Shown one piece after another: positions 35,247 to 44,641 of a stretch of DNA of 64,000 nucleotides. Under the pieces are notes generated by a model that worked only from the letters and a program-made list of their open reading frames with translations, searched no databases and was not told where the DNA came from. Where the stretch lies: contig NZ_CP096184.1 in NCBI RefSeq assembly GCF_020447105.2, positions 868,001-932,000 on the forward strand, given 5' to 3'. Position 1 is the stretch's first letter. Every line of letters starts with the position of its first letter. The position numbers were made by a program, and so were the translations under genes. Source of the stretch: Demequina sp. TMPB413 (GTDB lineage Bacteria; Actinomycetota; Actinomycetes; Actinomycetales; Demequinaceae).

Positions 35247-37709
35247 CTACCCGATGCCGTCGACGGGAGTGTTCAGCGGAACGCCAGAACCATCGCGTCG
35301 TCCGATTGCTTCTGGGAGATCGATCGGCTGACCAGCACCCGACGCTGCGCGTGCTGGTGCAGGCCCCACCCAGGTTGCCAACAGTGAGTCCTCACCCTTC
35401 AGGAAGCGGTGAGCACGCACGCCGCCCGTCGCACGTCCCTTGCCGGGGTACTCGGCGAGCGGTGTCACCTTCGCGGCACCTGGTTGGGTGCCTGGCAAGC
35501 CGTCGGATGAGCCGGAAATGGTGACGACGTGGTTGTCCTGCTGCGCGTCCACCACAAAGAACCCTGCGACGGAGGCTCCTGCACCGATTTTGATACCCGT
35601 CATTCCACCCGCTGTGCGACCTTGAGGCCGCACGGAAGAGGCAGCGAAACGCAAGAGCTGCGCGTCGGACGTCACAAAGACCAGTTCGCGATCGTCAGCT
35701 GCAGGGGCAGCGCCTACTACGGCATCACCCTCCTTGAGCGCGATGACGTCCCAGGCGTCCTTCGAGGGCGCGGGCTCGGGGGCGACGCGCTTCACCGTCC
35801 CGTCCTTCGTGCCAAGCGCGAGGGGTGTTTGGCCGTCGAGCGGCACCAACGCAATGGGCTCCTCGTCCCGGTCAAGCATGACCAACTCGCGCACGGGCGC
35901 CCCGCCTGACAGCGAGGGCGGGCCGTCGGTGGGGGGAAGGCTCGGCACCTCGAGCAGGGACAGTCTGAGGATCCGGCCACGCGAGGTGAGCACCCCCACG
36001 TCGGAGCGCACCGTGGAAGCGATCGCAGAGCGCAAGGCGTCGTGCGGAGCACGCCTGCCCTCGCGCGACACCGGGTGTTCGTCGGAAGTGCGCGCGACCA
36101 GGCCCGTTGTTGACAGCAGTGCGTGGCAAGGCGTGTCGGCGATCTCCAGGTTCGCTGGGGCCGCGTTGCGGCCGGAAGAGGGCGCGGTCGCCGAGGCAGC
36201 ACCGGGCATTCCCGCGAGGGAAGCGGCGGCAGGGGCGCCAGCGTCTGCCAAGAGGATGGTCCGCCTCGGCGTCCCATACTCGGCGGCAACGGCGTCCATC
36301 TCGCGGCCAACCACGGCGCGGAGAGCACCTTCCGAGTGCAGGATGTCCTCAAGCTCGGCAATCTCTGCCATCAACTGGCTCTTTTCGTTCTCCAACTCGA
36401 TCCTGGAGAACTTGGTGAGCCTTCTTAGCCGCAACTCGAGGATGTACTCAGCCTGCACTTGAGAGAGGTCGAACGCCGTCATCAGGCGATCCTTGGCCGC
36501 ACCGGAGTCGTCCGACGTGCGAATGATCTGAATGACGTCGTCAATATCGAGGATCGCGACGAGCAGGCCGTCCACCAAGTGCAACCGTTCGCGTCGCGAG
36601 CTCAGCCGGTGTTCCGATCGCCTCCTGGTCACCTCGATGCGGTGATCGACCCACACCCTGAGCAGCTCCTTGAGACCAAGCGTGCGTGGCTCGCCGTCGA
36701 CCAGCGCGACGTTGTTGATCGAGTAGGCCTCCTCGAGCGGCGTGTAGCGATACAACTGCTCCAGCACGGCCTCGGGGGAGAAGCCGGTGCGGATCTCGAT
36801 GACGAGGCGCAAGCCGTGATGGCGGTCGGTCAGGTCAGTCACGGCTTGAATGCCCTGCAGGCGCTTCGCCGTGACCCCGTCCTTGATCTTCTCGATCACG
36901 CGCTCGGGACCCACCGTGTACGGCAACTCCGTCACGACGATTCCTTGACGCTTGGCCGTGACCTTCTCGATCCGGGCGGTCGCGCGGGTCTTGAAGGCGC
37001 CCTTGCCCGTCTCGTATGCCTGCCGGATTCCATCGAGACCGACGATCTTGCCGCCGGAGGGCAAGTCCGGACCAGGTACGAACTTCATGAGCTCGTCGAG
37101 GCTTGCCTTGGGGTTGGCGAGCAGGTGGCGCGCGGCAGAGACCACTTCGATGAGGTTGTGCGGCGCCATGTTGGTGGCCATGCCCACTGCGATGCCTGAG
37201 GCTCCATTGACGAGCAAGTTGGGAATCGCGCTCGGCAGCACGGAGGGCTGTTGAAGCTTGTTGTCGTAGTTGGGGACAAAGTCGACGACGTTCTCTCCGA
37301 GGTCGGCCGTCATGGCCATTGATGCGGGGGCTAGCCGCGCTTCGGTATAGCGGGAAGCGGCAGGGCCGTCGTCAAGCGAGCCAAAGTTTCCGTGTCCGTC
37401 GACCAGCGGCAGGCGCAGCGAGAAGGACTGCGCCATGCGTACGAGGGCGTCGTAGATCGCCTGGTCTCCGTGCGGGTGGAGCTTACCCATCACCTCGCCG
37501 ACGACGCGGGAAGACTTCACGTGCGCCCTGTCTGGGCGCAATCCCATGTCGCCCATGGTGTAGACGATGCGCCTTTGAACAGGCTTCAAACCGTCCCTCG
37601 CGTCAGGCAATGCCCTGGAGTAGATCACCGAATAGGCGTACTCAAGGAACGACGCCTCCATCTCGGCGCTCACGTCAATATCGACGATCTGTGCGTCGGA
37701 CTCGGGCAT
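35247..37709 (-). CDS. parC: DNA topoisomerase IV subunit A
   Basis: Breakage-reunion subunit of 820 aa. [22 protein letters not shown] is the family N-terminal block and the active-site Tyr lies in [10 protein letters not shown]. The C-terminal beta-pinwheel lacks the GyrA box (QRRGGKG) and ends with a KGRATGGVR segment usual in actinobacterial ParC. The start MPESDAQI fits the family; 158 further codons open upstream lie opposite the DUF5998 gene and are not coding. Confidence 0.9.
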   Translation of the reverse strand: MPESDAQIVDIDVSAEMEASFLEYAYSVIYSRALPDARDGLKPVQRRIVYTMGDMGLRPDRAHVKSSRVVGEVMGKLHPHGDQAIYDALVRMAQSFSLRLPLVDGHGNFGSLDDGPAASRYTEARLAPASMAMTADLGENVVDFVPNYDNKLQQPSVLPSAIPNLLVNGASGIAVGMATNMAPHNLIEVVSAARHLLANPKASLDELMKFVPGPDLPSGGKIVGLDGIRQAYETGKGAFKTRATARIEKVTAKRQGIVVTELPYTVGPERVIEKIKDGVTAKRLQGIQAVTDLTDRHHGLRLVIEIRTGFSPEAVLEQLYRYTPLEEAYSINNVALVDGEPRTLGLKELLRVWVDHRIEVTRRRSEHRLSSRRERLHLVDGLLVAILDIDDVIQIIRTSDDSGAAKDRLMTAFDLSQVQAEYILELRLRRLTKFSRIELENEKSQLMAEIAELEDILHSEGALRAVVGREMDAVAAEYGTPRRTILLADAGAPAAASLAGMPGAASATAPSSGRNAAPANLEIADTPCHALLSTTGLVARTSDEHPVSREGRRAPHDALRSAIASTVRSDVGVLTSRGRILRLSLLEVPSLPPTDGPPSLSGGAPVRELVMLDRDEEPIALVPLDGQTPLALGTKDGTVKRVAPEPAPSKDAWDVIALKEGDAVVGAAPAADDRELVFVTSDAQLLRFAASSVRPQGRTAGGMTGIKIGAGASVAGFFVVDAQQDNHVVTISGSSDGLPGTQPGAAKVTPLAEYPGKGRATGGVRAHRFLKGEDSLLATWVGPAPARAASGAGQPIDLPEAIGRRDGSGVPLNTPVDGIG

Positions 37710-37805
37710 GCAACACTCCGTTCTGGCTTGGGGCTCACGGCATTGTCTCGCGCCCGCAGCCAAGGGGTTGGCCACGCCACGCGAGCAGGTGAGACAATGC
37801 CACAC

Positions 37806-38366
37806 ATGTCCACCTCCCTTACACAGGCCGTCGTCGGTGCTGGCTACTACCCGGCCCTGGCCAACCACGTGCTCAGGAACGCGATCGGCGACGAGGAGGT
37901 TCGCGGCCACTTTGTGCACGCGGAGACCACCTTCGACACGTCGGAAGTGCGACGGCACATGACGGTGCTCGTCGTGACAAACGCCCGACTGATTCGGGTG
38001 CACATTGACGATGGAGCGAGCCCTGAGAGCGGCGGCACGCCGGCGGCGTCTGCGACAGTGGAGAGTGCCCCACTGCGCGTGGTCACTTCTGTCGCATTGA
38101 CGCACGTCGTGCTCGAACCAGAGTCCTTTCGGGAGGGAGATGTCCCGGGCGAGCTCGTGCTCGCGGTCGGATGGGGGATCCACTCACGCATCGACCTTGA
38201 GCCCGCCAATTGCGGCGACGAGTCGTGCGATGCAGACCACGGCTACACGGGGGACTTCACAGGCGACGACACCCTCGCGCGCGTGAGCGTGCTCGCAGAC
38301 GGAGCAGACACCGTGCGTGCTCTCGAGGACTTCACGGCCACCCTTCAACGCCTCGCCGGCCACTGA
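37806..38366 (+). CDS. DUF5998 family protein
   Basis: Protein of 186 aa with a core of alternating beta strands ([30 protein letters not shown]) and a pair of cysteines (NCGDESC). It matches a family found next to the AtaC-like phosphodiesterase and SepH genes in actinobacteria. The ATG at 37806 follows a GACAAT box by 7 nt; an ATG at 37797 is also possible. The next gene starts 1 nt after its stop. Function unknown. Confidence 0.75.
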   Translation: MSTSLTQAVVGAGYYPALANHVLRNAIGDEEVRGHFVHAETTFDTSEVRRHMTVLVVTNARLIRVHIDDGASPESGGTPAASATVESAPLRVVTSVALTHVVLEPESFREGDVPGELVLAVGWGIHSRIDLEPANCGDESCDADHGYTGDFTGDDTLARVSVLADGADTVRALEDFTATLQRLAGH

Positions 38367-38367
38367 A

Positions 38368-39534
38368 TTGGGGGCGATCGCACGGCTCAGAGCTGCAGGG
38401 CTTGAGCTGCCCGACTACGGCGGCAGGGAGCTTGGCGCCGTCCTATCGGGGTCGCTCGCAGCGATTGGCGCTGGCCATGCGGTGGCACACCGCGACGCGG
38501 AAGCCGACCGTGAACGCCTCGGAATCCCACACTCACGCCACGTGGTCGTGGTGCTTCTCGACGGACTCGGGCACTATCAACTCGAAGCGAGAAGAGGGCA
38601 TGCCCCCTTCCTGCGCAGCATCGAGTCGGGCGTCGTCACCGCAGGCTTTCCCACGACGACGGCGGCGTCGCTATCGCTTTTTGGCACCGGACTGCCAGCC
38701 GGACAAACGGGGATGTCTGGCTACACGGCACGCAACCCGCGCACCGGGCAGCTTGCCAATCTGATTTCTTGGGAGGGGGCCTACCGCGCCGAGGAATGGC
38801 AGCCGATGCCGTCGCTCCTTGCGGAGGCTGATCGAGAGGGATTCCCCGTCACGACGTTGGGCAAGCGCACCTTCGCCGGCTCCGGTCTGACCCATGCGGT
38901 ACTGCGCGGCGGCCAGTTTGTGGGCGCCGAGCATCTTGCCGATCGGATCGATGTCGCGCTTGCCGTGGCGCAGAAGCCCGGAGTCTCGTATTGCTATTGG
39001 GGAGAGATCGACGCCGCGGGACATGCGAAAGGCTGGCAATCGAATCAGTGGGTCGCCGCTCTGGAGGACGCCGACAGGGAGCTAAGGCGGCTCGCTGGCA
39101 ATCTGCCAGCCGATGCGGTCATGGTGGTCACGGCGGACCACGGAATGGTCGACGTGCCTGGCGCGCCCAGGTGGGACGTCGGCCAGACCGCCGCACTGGC
39201 TCAAGATGTCGAGCTTGTCGCAGGCGAGCCGCGCGCGCTGCACCTCCACGTGGACCCTTCACACGTCGCATCCGTCGCAGCTCGCTGGCAAGACGTGCTG
39301 GGCCACGATGCCGTCGTCATGACGAGGGACGAGGCAGAGACGGCGGGGCTTTTTGGTCCCATCTCGCTCGAAGTCAAAGAGCGCATCGGCGACGTGGTGG
39401 TCGCGATGGCTGGGCGAGCAACTGTGGTGGACTCGCGGGCGCAGAGCGCGCGTTCCATGGCGCTCGTGGGGATGCACGGATCGCTCACCCCCGAGGAACT
39501 GCACGTCCCTTTGCTGATGGCGCAAGGACGCTAG
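38368..39534 (+). CDS. AtaC-like phosphodiesterase / nucleotide pyrophosphatase
   Basis: Protein of 388 aa of the alkaline-phosphatase-superfamily type I phosphodiesterases. Metal and catalytic residues are visible: VVLLDGLG, the nucleophile Thr in FPTTTAAS, DAAGHAKGW, TADHGMVD and GMHGS. There is no signal peptide, so it acts in the cytosol. Streptomyces AtaC, a c-di-AMP hydrolase, belongs to this family and is encoded near sepH, as here; c-di-AMP as substrate is thus likely but unproven. The TTG start at 38368 is chosen because it sits 1 nt after the DUF5998 stop. Confidence 0.75.
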   Translation: MGAIARLRAAGLELPDYGGRELGAVLSGSLAAIGAGHAVAHRDAEADRERLGIPHSRHVVVVLLDGLGHYQLEARRGHAPFLRSIESGVVTAGFPTTTAASLSLFGTGLPAGQTGMSGYTARNPRTGQLANLISWEGAYRAEEWQPMPSLLAEADREGFPVTTLGKRTFAGSGLTHAVLRGGQFVGAEHLADRIDVALAVAQKPGVSYCYWGEIDAAGHAKGWQSNQWVAALEDADRELRRLAGNLPADAVMVVTADHGMVDVPGAPRWDVGQTAALAQDVELVAGEPRALHLHVDPSHVASVAARWQDVLGHDAVVMTRDEAETAGLFGPISLEVKERIGDVVVAMAGRATVVDSRAQSARSMALVGMHGSLTPEELHVPLLMAQGR

Positions 39535-39543
39535 CAGCGGCGC

Positions 39544-39560
39544 TCGCTCATGGTGAGCGA
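39544..39560. terminator. Bidirectional hairpin, 7-bp stem
   Basis: TCGCTCA-TGG-TGAGCGA is a perfect inverted repeat in the 38-bp gap between the convergent phosphodiesterase and sepH genes. Confidence 0.55.
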
Positions 39561-39572
39561 AGGCTCCGGCTG

Positions 39573-40586
39573 TCAGTCGTTCTTGGCTCCGAAGACGATC
39601 TCGTCCCAACTGGGAACGGACGCGCGACCCTTGCGGGGGCGCTTTTCTGCAGGGGGACCCTGAGGCGCCGGTTGCTGAGGAGCAGCCGGGCTGTGAGCGC
39701 CTTGGCCAGGTGGGTCTTGGCGAGCATTTCCCGCCGGGTGGGGGATGGTGGTGGGCCGCTGCGATGCCGCTCCACGTGCGGGGCCAAAACCTTCGAAGGC
39801 CTCGTCGTCTTCGTCGTCGTCCAACTCGAGCGGCTCCCGCATGCCCCTGCGACTGGCAAGGTCCTCGAGCAACGCGTCCGTGGTGTCGGGCGGAGCCGCC
39901 TTGCCATCTGCCACCTGCTCAGCGCTCGTAATCTCCGCGGGACGGTGGGGCTGCAAGGGGATGGGGCCACTGTCGGCGCGGACCGCGCTCAAGTGGCGGC
40001 GAGGCACCGGCGCATCGAGAAGCTCGGTTTCCGTCAACCAGGAAGCCTCGTCGTCCTCCGCAGTGAGCGCCTTGGCGACGTGGTCGTAGGTCCAGAGCGC
40101 TCGCACCGACCTACCGTCGACACGGTAGTCAGCGGCGACCTTCCACGGCTCGTCGATCTCGCGCCAGGCGTCCCACACCACGGACTCGGGGTCGACGCCG
40201 CGGCCGGCGAGGCGGTCGCCAACCAGGTCTCCCAACGTCGGGGAGGTGTGATCGCGGCCGATGCGCGTCGTCTTCGCCATGTCGACGATGTAGGAACGTT
40301 CCGCGAGCACGGGAGCCTCGAACTTGGTGATGGCTTCGACGGGCTCGCCCGTCAGTTCGGCGAGCTCTGCCGCATTGAGGCCCGCTCTGATGCGCTGCTG
40401 GATCTCGCGAGGGCTCAGCCGCGTCGCGGGTGGATCGTCGTCTCGGTCGCGGCGCATGACACGTGCGTGGCGCACCAACTCACGTAACTCGTCAGTAATG
40501 GCGAGCCGATGCTCGTCGCCGTCTGTCGTGACAACGATGAGATGGGTCCCGTCCTCTGACAGTCCCTTGAGGCTCATTCCGGTCAT
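39573..40586 (-). CDS. sepH: Septation protein SepH (DUF3071)
   Basis: Protein of 337 aa. The N-terminal domain (about residues 1-60, GLSEDGTHLIVV) is the DUF3071 hallmark and is followed by a helix-turn-helix-like region (REIQQRIRAGLNAAELAELTG). The C-terminal half is Pro/Arg-rich and disordered. SepH binds FtsZ and promotes Z-ring assembly in Streptomyces and mycobacteria. Starts at 40586 and 40577 are both ATG; the longer one is given. It converges with the phosphodiesterase gene. Confidence 0.9.
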   Translation of the reverse strand: MTGMSLKGLSEDGTHLIVVTTDGDEHRLAITDELRELVRHARVMRRDRDDDPPATRLSPREIQQRIRAGLNAAELAELTGEPVEAITKFEAPVLAERSYIVDMAKTTRIGRDHTSPTLGDLVGDRLAGRGVDPESVVWDAWREIDEPWKVAADYRVDGRSVRALWTYDHVAKALTAEDDEASWLTETELLDAPVPRRHLSAVRADSGPIPLQPHRPAEITSAEQVADGKAAPPDTTDALLEDLASRRGMREPLELDDDEDDEAFEGFGPARGAASQRPTTIPHPAGNARQDPPGQGAHSPAAPQQPAPQGPPAEKRPRKGRASVPSWDEIVFGAKND

Positions 40587-40658
40587 TGCTCTACTGTGCC
40601 ACGCCGGATGCCGCGAGGGGCGGCGCCGCGCCAGCGCGTCCTGTGCGAGGCTCTTGGT

Positions 40659-41465
40659 ATGCACTCAACGCGCGAACTCATGGACCTTGCCGCGAGCCTT
40701 GCGAGCCAGGCAGGACAACTGGTGATCGAGGGTCGATCGCAAGCGGAGGTCACCCTCACCAAGAGTTCGCCCATCGACATCGTGACGCAGATGGATGTGG
40801 CGGCAGAGAAGCTCTTGCGATCGCGGCTCGCTCAGGAGCGCCCTGATGACGCGATCCTCGGCGAAGAGGGCGAGGACGTCCCCGGCAAGACGGGCGTGAC
40901 CTGGGTGATCGATCCGATCGACGGGACCGTCAACTACCTGTATGGACTGCCGCATTTCGCTGTGTCTGTTGCCGCCGTCGAAGGGGGTACCGACCCTGCG
41001 TCTTGGCGCGTTCTTGCCGGCGCGGTGTATGGGGGCGGGGGAGTCGAGTGGAAGGCCGCGGCCGGGCATGGTGCGTGGCGCAACGGAAAGCAGCTGGAAC
41101 GGGGCGAGGCGCCTGCACTCGCGTCGACGCTTGTGGCGACCGGCTTCAGCTACGTCGCAGAGAGACGGGTCGCTCAGGGGCGCGTTGTCGCCGAGTTGCT
41201 CGGACAGGTTCGCGACATCAGGCGGCTGGGGGCGGCAAGCCTCGACTTGTGCCTGGTGGCTGAGGGTTCGGTGGATGCGTATTACGAGCACGGACTCAAG
41301 CCTTGGGACTTCGCTGCAGGATCGCTGATCGCTCAGGAGGCCGGCGTGAGGGTCGGTGGAATCGACGGGGGAGCAGCGGACGGTGAACTCCTCATTGCCG
41401 CCGCGCCTGAGGCGTGGGACGAGTTCAGGGACGTCCTCGAGAGGGCCGGCGCGCGACTGCCGTGA
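40659..41465 (+). CDS. suhB: Inositol monophosphatase family protein
   Basis: Enzyme of 268 aa with the two metal motifs of the family: GEEGE and WVIDPIDGTVNY, plus the C-terminal PWDFAAGSLIAQEAG. It should remove phosphate from inositol 1-phosphate or related sugar phosphates. It occupies the place of suhB (Rv2701c) near sigA in M. tuberculosis. The start MHSTRELM is preferred over an upstream in-frame ATG that overlaps the sepH promoter. Confidence 0.88.
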   Translation: MHSTRELMDLAASLASQAGQLVIEGRSQAEVTLTKSSPIDIVTQMDVAAEKLLRSRLAQERPDDAILGEEGEDVPGKTGVTWVIDPIDGTVNYLYGLPHFAVSVAAVEGGTDPASWRVLAGAVYGGGGVEWKAAAGHGAWRNGKQLERGEAPALASTLVATGFSYVAERRVAQGRVVAELLGQVRDIRRLGAASLDLCLVAEGSVDAYYEHGLKPWDFAAGSLIAQEAGVRVGGIDGGAADGELLIAAAPEAWDEFRDVLERAGARLP

Positions 41466-41588
41466 GGCCGGTGGCAACCGCCAACTCGCGCAAATGCGGA
41501 TTGTGGTGCAGAATGCCTGCGCTGAGTGGGAACAAAACCTCGGCCGCAAGCATTCATCACACACCTACAAGGTGAAGGAGATCCACGG

Positions 41589-41888
41589 ATGGCGACCGAC
41601 TATGACGCCCCCCGCAAGACCGACGACGAAATCGCGGCTGACTCGATCGAGGAGTTGAAGGCGCGTCGCTCGGATAAGAGCTCGGGCGTGGTCGATGAGG
41701 ATGAGGCGGAAGCGGCCGATAGTTTTGAGCTTCCTGGCGCCGACCTGTCCGGCGAGGAACTGTCTGTCAGGGTTCTTCCGCCACAACAGGACGAGTTCAC
41801 GTGCATGTCGTGCTTCCTTGTCCACCACCGCAGCCAACTTGCCGAGTTCAAGGGCGACCAGCCGATCTGCACTGAGTGCGCCGCGTAG
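41589..41888 (+). CDS. DUF4193 family zinc-ribbon-like protein
   Basis: Protein of 99 aa starting MATDYDAPRK. A strongly acidic middle is followed by CMSC and CTEC, two CxxC pairs that probably bind zinc. It matches Rv2699c, placed between suhB and dut there as here. The ribosome site AAGGAG lies 7 nt before the ATG. The 123 bp upstream hold a CAGAAT box at 41509-41514, a possible -10. Function unknown. Confidence 0.88.
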   Translation: MATDYDAPRKTDDEIAADSIEELKARRSDKSSGVVDEDEAEAADSFELPGADLSGEELSVRVLPPQQDEFTCMSCFLVHHRSQLAEFKGDQPICTECAA

Positions 41889-41924
41889 CGTCGGCCGCAC
41901 CCACGGTGGCAGCCCTGAAGGCCC

Positions 41925-42374
41925 ATGACTGACGTCGAAGTTCTCATCAGCACGACGGCAGCCGATGTCCCGCTGCCCGCCTATGCCCACCCTGGTGACG
42001 CGGGAGCAGACCTCACGACCCGTGAGACGCTGGTGCTCGCTCCCGGTCAACGTGCCACGGTGCGCACAGGCGTGCGCATCGCGTTGCCTGCCGGCTATGT
42101 CGCGCTCGTGCACCCGCGTTCTGGGTTGGCGGCGCGTCACGGAGTGACGATCGTGAATGGTCCAGGCACTGTCGACGCTGGCTACAGGGGCGAGATCAGC
42201 GTCACCTTGCTCAACACGGACCTCCACTCGTCAGTGGAGTTCGCGGTAGGGGACAGAATTGCTCAACTGGTGATCCAGAAGGTCGAACAGGCGGTCTTTG
42301 TCCCCGTCGCGACTCTGCCTGGTTCTCATCGCGGCGAGGGGGGCTTCGGCTCCACGGGAACCGCGAGCCCATGA
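41925..42374 (+). CDS. dut: dUTP diphosphatase (dUTPase)
   Basis: Enzyme of 149 aa that hydrolyses dUTP to dUMP and pyrophosphate, keeping uracil out of DNA and feeding thymidylate synthesis. The trimeric dUTPase motifs are visible: AGADLTTRE, HPRSGLAARHG, GTVDAGYRGE, GDRIAQLVIQK and the C-terminal RGEGGFGSTG. The next gene overlaps by 4 bp (ATGA). Confidence 0.97.
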   Translation: MTDVEVLISTTAADVPLPAYAHPGDAGADLTTRETLVLAPGQRATVRTGVRIALPAGYVALVHPRSGLAARHGVTIVNGPGTVDAGYRGEISVTLLNTDLHSSVEFAVGDRIAQLVIQKVEQAVFVPVATLPGSHRGEGGFGSTGTASP

Positions 42375-42673
42375 GCGTGGCAGGCAAAGTGCCAGTGCAC
42401 AGCGACTGGACGCCGCTCGGGGAGGTGACCGCCCGCTCGCTCGAACGCACCGGTGGGCGGATTTCCTACGTCGAGGTCAGTCCGCGTGACGCGCCGGCTC
42501 GACTCACTGTGCGACTCGTCGATTCGACCGGCGCGCTCGATCTGGTGTTTCTAGGCCGACGAGTGGTCGCCGGGCTCGAGCCGGGCGCAATCGTCAGCGT
42601 CGAGGGCCGAGTCGCGGCCAACGAGGACGTGCCGCGAATCTTCAACCCGCGATATGAACTGTGTCTGACGTGA
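42371..42673 (+). CDS. OB-fold nucleic-acid-binding protein
   Basis: Protein of 100 aa with an OB-fold pattern: RISYVEVSPRDAPARLTVRLVDSTGALDLVFLGRR and a late VSVEGRV strand. It matches Rv2694c, which lies between dut and the DUF3159 gene in M. tuberculosis. Coupled to dut by an ATGA overlap. Two genes found between these in mycobacteria (DUF3710 and Rv2695c types) are missing here. Its nucleic acid target is unknown. Confidence 0.8.
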   Translation: MSVAGKVPVHSDWTPLGEVTARSLERTGGRISYVEVSPRDAPARLTVRLVDSTGALDLVFLGRRVVAGLEPGAIVSVEGRVAANEDVPRIFNPRYELCLT

Positions 42674-43335
42674 CGCCCTCACAGCCAGCGGGCGGCGCGA
42701 GTTCGCTCCTGGGCGATGACTTCGACTGGTCGGAGGCCATCGGCGGCTGGCGCGGCCTTGTCGAGTCGGTCGCCCCCGGCGGCGTCTTCGTGACCGCCTA
42801 CCTCATCTGGGGAGGCTTCCGCGTGCCCGTGATCGCCGCCATTGCGACGGTCGTGGCGATGGTCGCGGTGCGGCTCATCCAGAGAACTCCAGTGACGCAA
42901 GCGCTCGGCGGGCTTCTAGGCGTCGCCATCGGCGCCATCTGGGCTTGGCGTGCAGGGGACGCCACCGAGTTCTTCGTCCCCAGCTTCTTCTACACCGGCG
43001 GATATGCGGTCGCCCTGCTCGCATCGATGCTGCTGCGCTGGCCGGCGGTGGGAATTGTGGTGGGCCTGCTCAAGGGCTGGGGAGGTCGTTGGCGGCTCTA
43101 CCCGCGTGTGGCGCGCCGCTTCCAAGCAGCCACCGCGTTCTACTTGGGCACGCAGCTGGTCAAACTCGCTGTGCAGCTCCCGTTGTACTTCGCGGGCGCA
43201 ACGGCGGCGCTCGGAGTGGCGAAGCTGGCTCTCGGCTTGCCATGGTTTGCCGTCGCCCTGTTCGTTATGTGGCGGATGGTGCGGAACGTAGAACTTCCTG
43301 AAGAGCCTGAGGATCAGCTTCAGCAGAGAGAATGA
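42670..43335 (+). CDS. DUF3159 family membrane protein
   Basis: Protein of 221 aa with about five hydrophobic helices and the DUF3159 pattern (FDWSEAIGGWRGLVES at the N-terminus, LLKGWGGRWR in the middle, FYLGTQLVKLAVQ later). The GTG at 42670 gives a 4-bp GTGA overlap with the OB-fold gene, matching the local style; GTG at 42661 is also possible. Its last 71 bp overlap the convergent trkA gene. Function unknown. Confidence 0.88.
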   Translation: MTPSQPAGGASSLLGDDFDWSEAIGGWRGLVESVAPGGVFVTAYLIWGGFRVPVIAAIATVVAMVAVRLIQRTPVTQALGGLLGVAIGAIWAWRAGDATEFFVPSFFYTGGYAVALLASMLLRWPAVGIVVGLLKGWGGRWRLYPRVARRFQAATAFYLGTQLVKLAVQLPLYFAGATAALGVAKLALGLPWFAVALFVMWRMVRNVELPEEPEDQLQQRE

Positions 43336-43939
43336 ACAACAGCTCGTCACGTGCCTCGACGGTGTCTTCCGGGGTGGGAGCGATCGTCCTATCGCCTCGC
43401 ACGATGCACGACAAGACCGTGTCAGCGGGCAGCGTGATGTCCCGCAATGCGACGCCAACGAGCGGAGAGTCGGACGGCAGCGTGACCTCGATGATGGACG
43501 CGCCAGACTGGTGGAAGGTGAAGACCTTGACTAGATCGCCGACGGCGACGGCCTCTTCGACCATGGCCGTCATGATGCGCGGCGTAGACACGGCGACGTC
43601 GACTCCCCATTGAGCGTCGTACATCCATTCGTTGCGCGGATTGTTCACGCGGGCCACCGTGCGAGGTACCCCAAACTCGGTCTTGGCGAGGAATGAGATC
43701 ACCAGATTGGCTTTGTCGTCTCCTGTCGCGGCGACCACCACGTCCATGGACTCGACGCCTGCCTCGCGCAAAGCCATGAGCTCGCAAGCGTCGGCAAGCA
43801 TCCACTCAGCCTCCGCGACTTGCGACACGCGCATCGCGGCAGGGTTCTGGTCGATGAGCAGAACCTCGTGAGAGTGCTCGATGAGGTCTCTGGCGATGGA
43901 ACGGCCAACGGAGCCAGCGCCGGCAATCAGGACCTTCAT
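43265..43939 (-). CDS. TrkA-family potassium uptake protein (CeoC-like)
   Basis: Cytosolic regulatory protein of 224 aa. A TrkA-N/RCK_N Rossmann domain (GAGSVGRSIA, acidic LLIDQN) binds NAD(H) or ATP; the RCK_C domain (about residues 145-215) could bind a small ligand such as c-di-AMP, as some RCK_C domains do. It is coupled to the next gene by a 4-bp overlap. The pair matches ceoC/ceoB (Rv2692/Rv2691). Its last 71 bp overlap the DUF3159 gene antisense. Confidence 0.9.
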   Translation of the reverse strand: MKVLIAGAGSVGRSIARDLIEHSHEVLLIDQNPAAMRVSQVAEAEWMLADACELMALREAGVESMDVVVAATGDDKANLVISFLAKTEFGVPRTVARVNNPRNEWMYDAQWGVDVAVSTPRIMTAMVEEAVAVGDLVKVFTFHQSGASIIEVTLPSDSPLVGVALRDITLPADTVLSCIVRGDRTIAPTPEDTVEARDELLFILSAEADPQALQEVLRSAPSAT

Positions 43940-44601
43940 GACGCCGCCTTCGGCGGGTGAGCAAAGGCCTTGGCGACGGCGCGCTCGGTGGCGGTCATCA
44001 CGAGCGCGTAAACATCGTCCCCGTCTTGAAGGACGGTGGCGTCGCTGGGCAATACCGCGTCACCAAAACGGGTGAGGTACGCGATGCGCGCGCCGGATGC
44101 CCGCTCCAACTCTTCGCATGTATGACCAACCCAGCCGTCGTTGAAGGGAAGCCTGCGCATGGCCAAGCCAGCGTCGGCGTCTTCATAGAGCTCTTCCGAA
44201 CCGCCTGGTAGCAGCCGGGTGACGATCTGGGCTGCCGTCCACGGCACCGGCGCGACCGTAGGGATACCGAGTCGGCGGTACACCTCAGCGCGTCCAGAGT
44301 CGGCGATGCGCGCGACGACGTTTTGCACGCCGTAGGTTTCGCGGACGACGCGAGCAGCGAGGATGTTCGAGTTGTCGCCGTCAGAAACGGCGGCGAAGGC
44401 GTAGGCCTCTTCGACCCCTGCGGTGGTCAGCGTGTCCCTGTCGAAGCCGAGTCCCGTGATCTTCTGACCCTTGAAGTCGGAAGGAAGCCTGCGGAAGGCA
44501 TCGGCGCGTACGTCAATGACAGCCACCGTGTGGCCGCGCGACTCGAATTCGCTCGCCAACGTGGCACCTGTTCGGCCACAACCCATGATCACCACGTGCA
44601 C
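43936..44601 (-). CDS. TrkA-family potassium uptake protein (CeoB-like)
   Basis: Protein of 221 aa with RCK_N (MGCGRTGATLA, then VAVIDVRADAF) and a C-terminal RCK_C domain. It probably forms a hetero-oligomer with the product of the next gene to gate a potassium transporter. No Trk/Ktr channel gene is in the window; the divergent neighbour is a KimA-like transporter 40 bp away. Start is GTG. Confidence 0.9.
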   Translation of the reverse strand: MHVVIMGCGRTGATLASEFESRGHTVAVIDVRADAFRRLPSDFKGQKITGLGFDRDTLTTAGVEEAYAFAAVSDGDNSNILAARVVRETYGVQNVVARIADSGRAEVYRRLGIPTVAPVPWTAAQIVTRLLPGGSEELYEDADAGLAMRRLPFNDGWVGHTCEELERASGARIAYLTRFGDAVLPSDATVLQDGDDVYALVMTATERAVAKAFAHPPKAAS

Positions 44602-44627
44602 GCCACCACGCTATACCGCCCGGAGCC

Positions 44628-44633
44628 TAGGAT
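44628..44633 (+). promoter_or_regulatory. -10 box TAGGAT for a leaderless start
   Basis: TAGGAT ends 8 nt before the GTG at 44642 in the 40-bp gap between the divergent CeoB-like and KimA-like genes. The tight gap means that the two promoters overlap. Confidence 0.45.
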
Positions 44634-44641
44634 GGTGCGAC

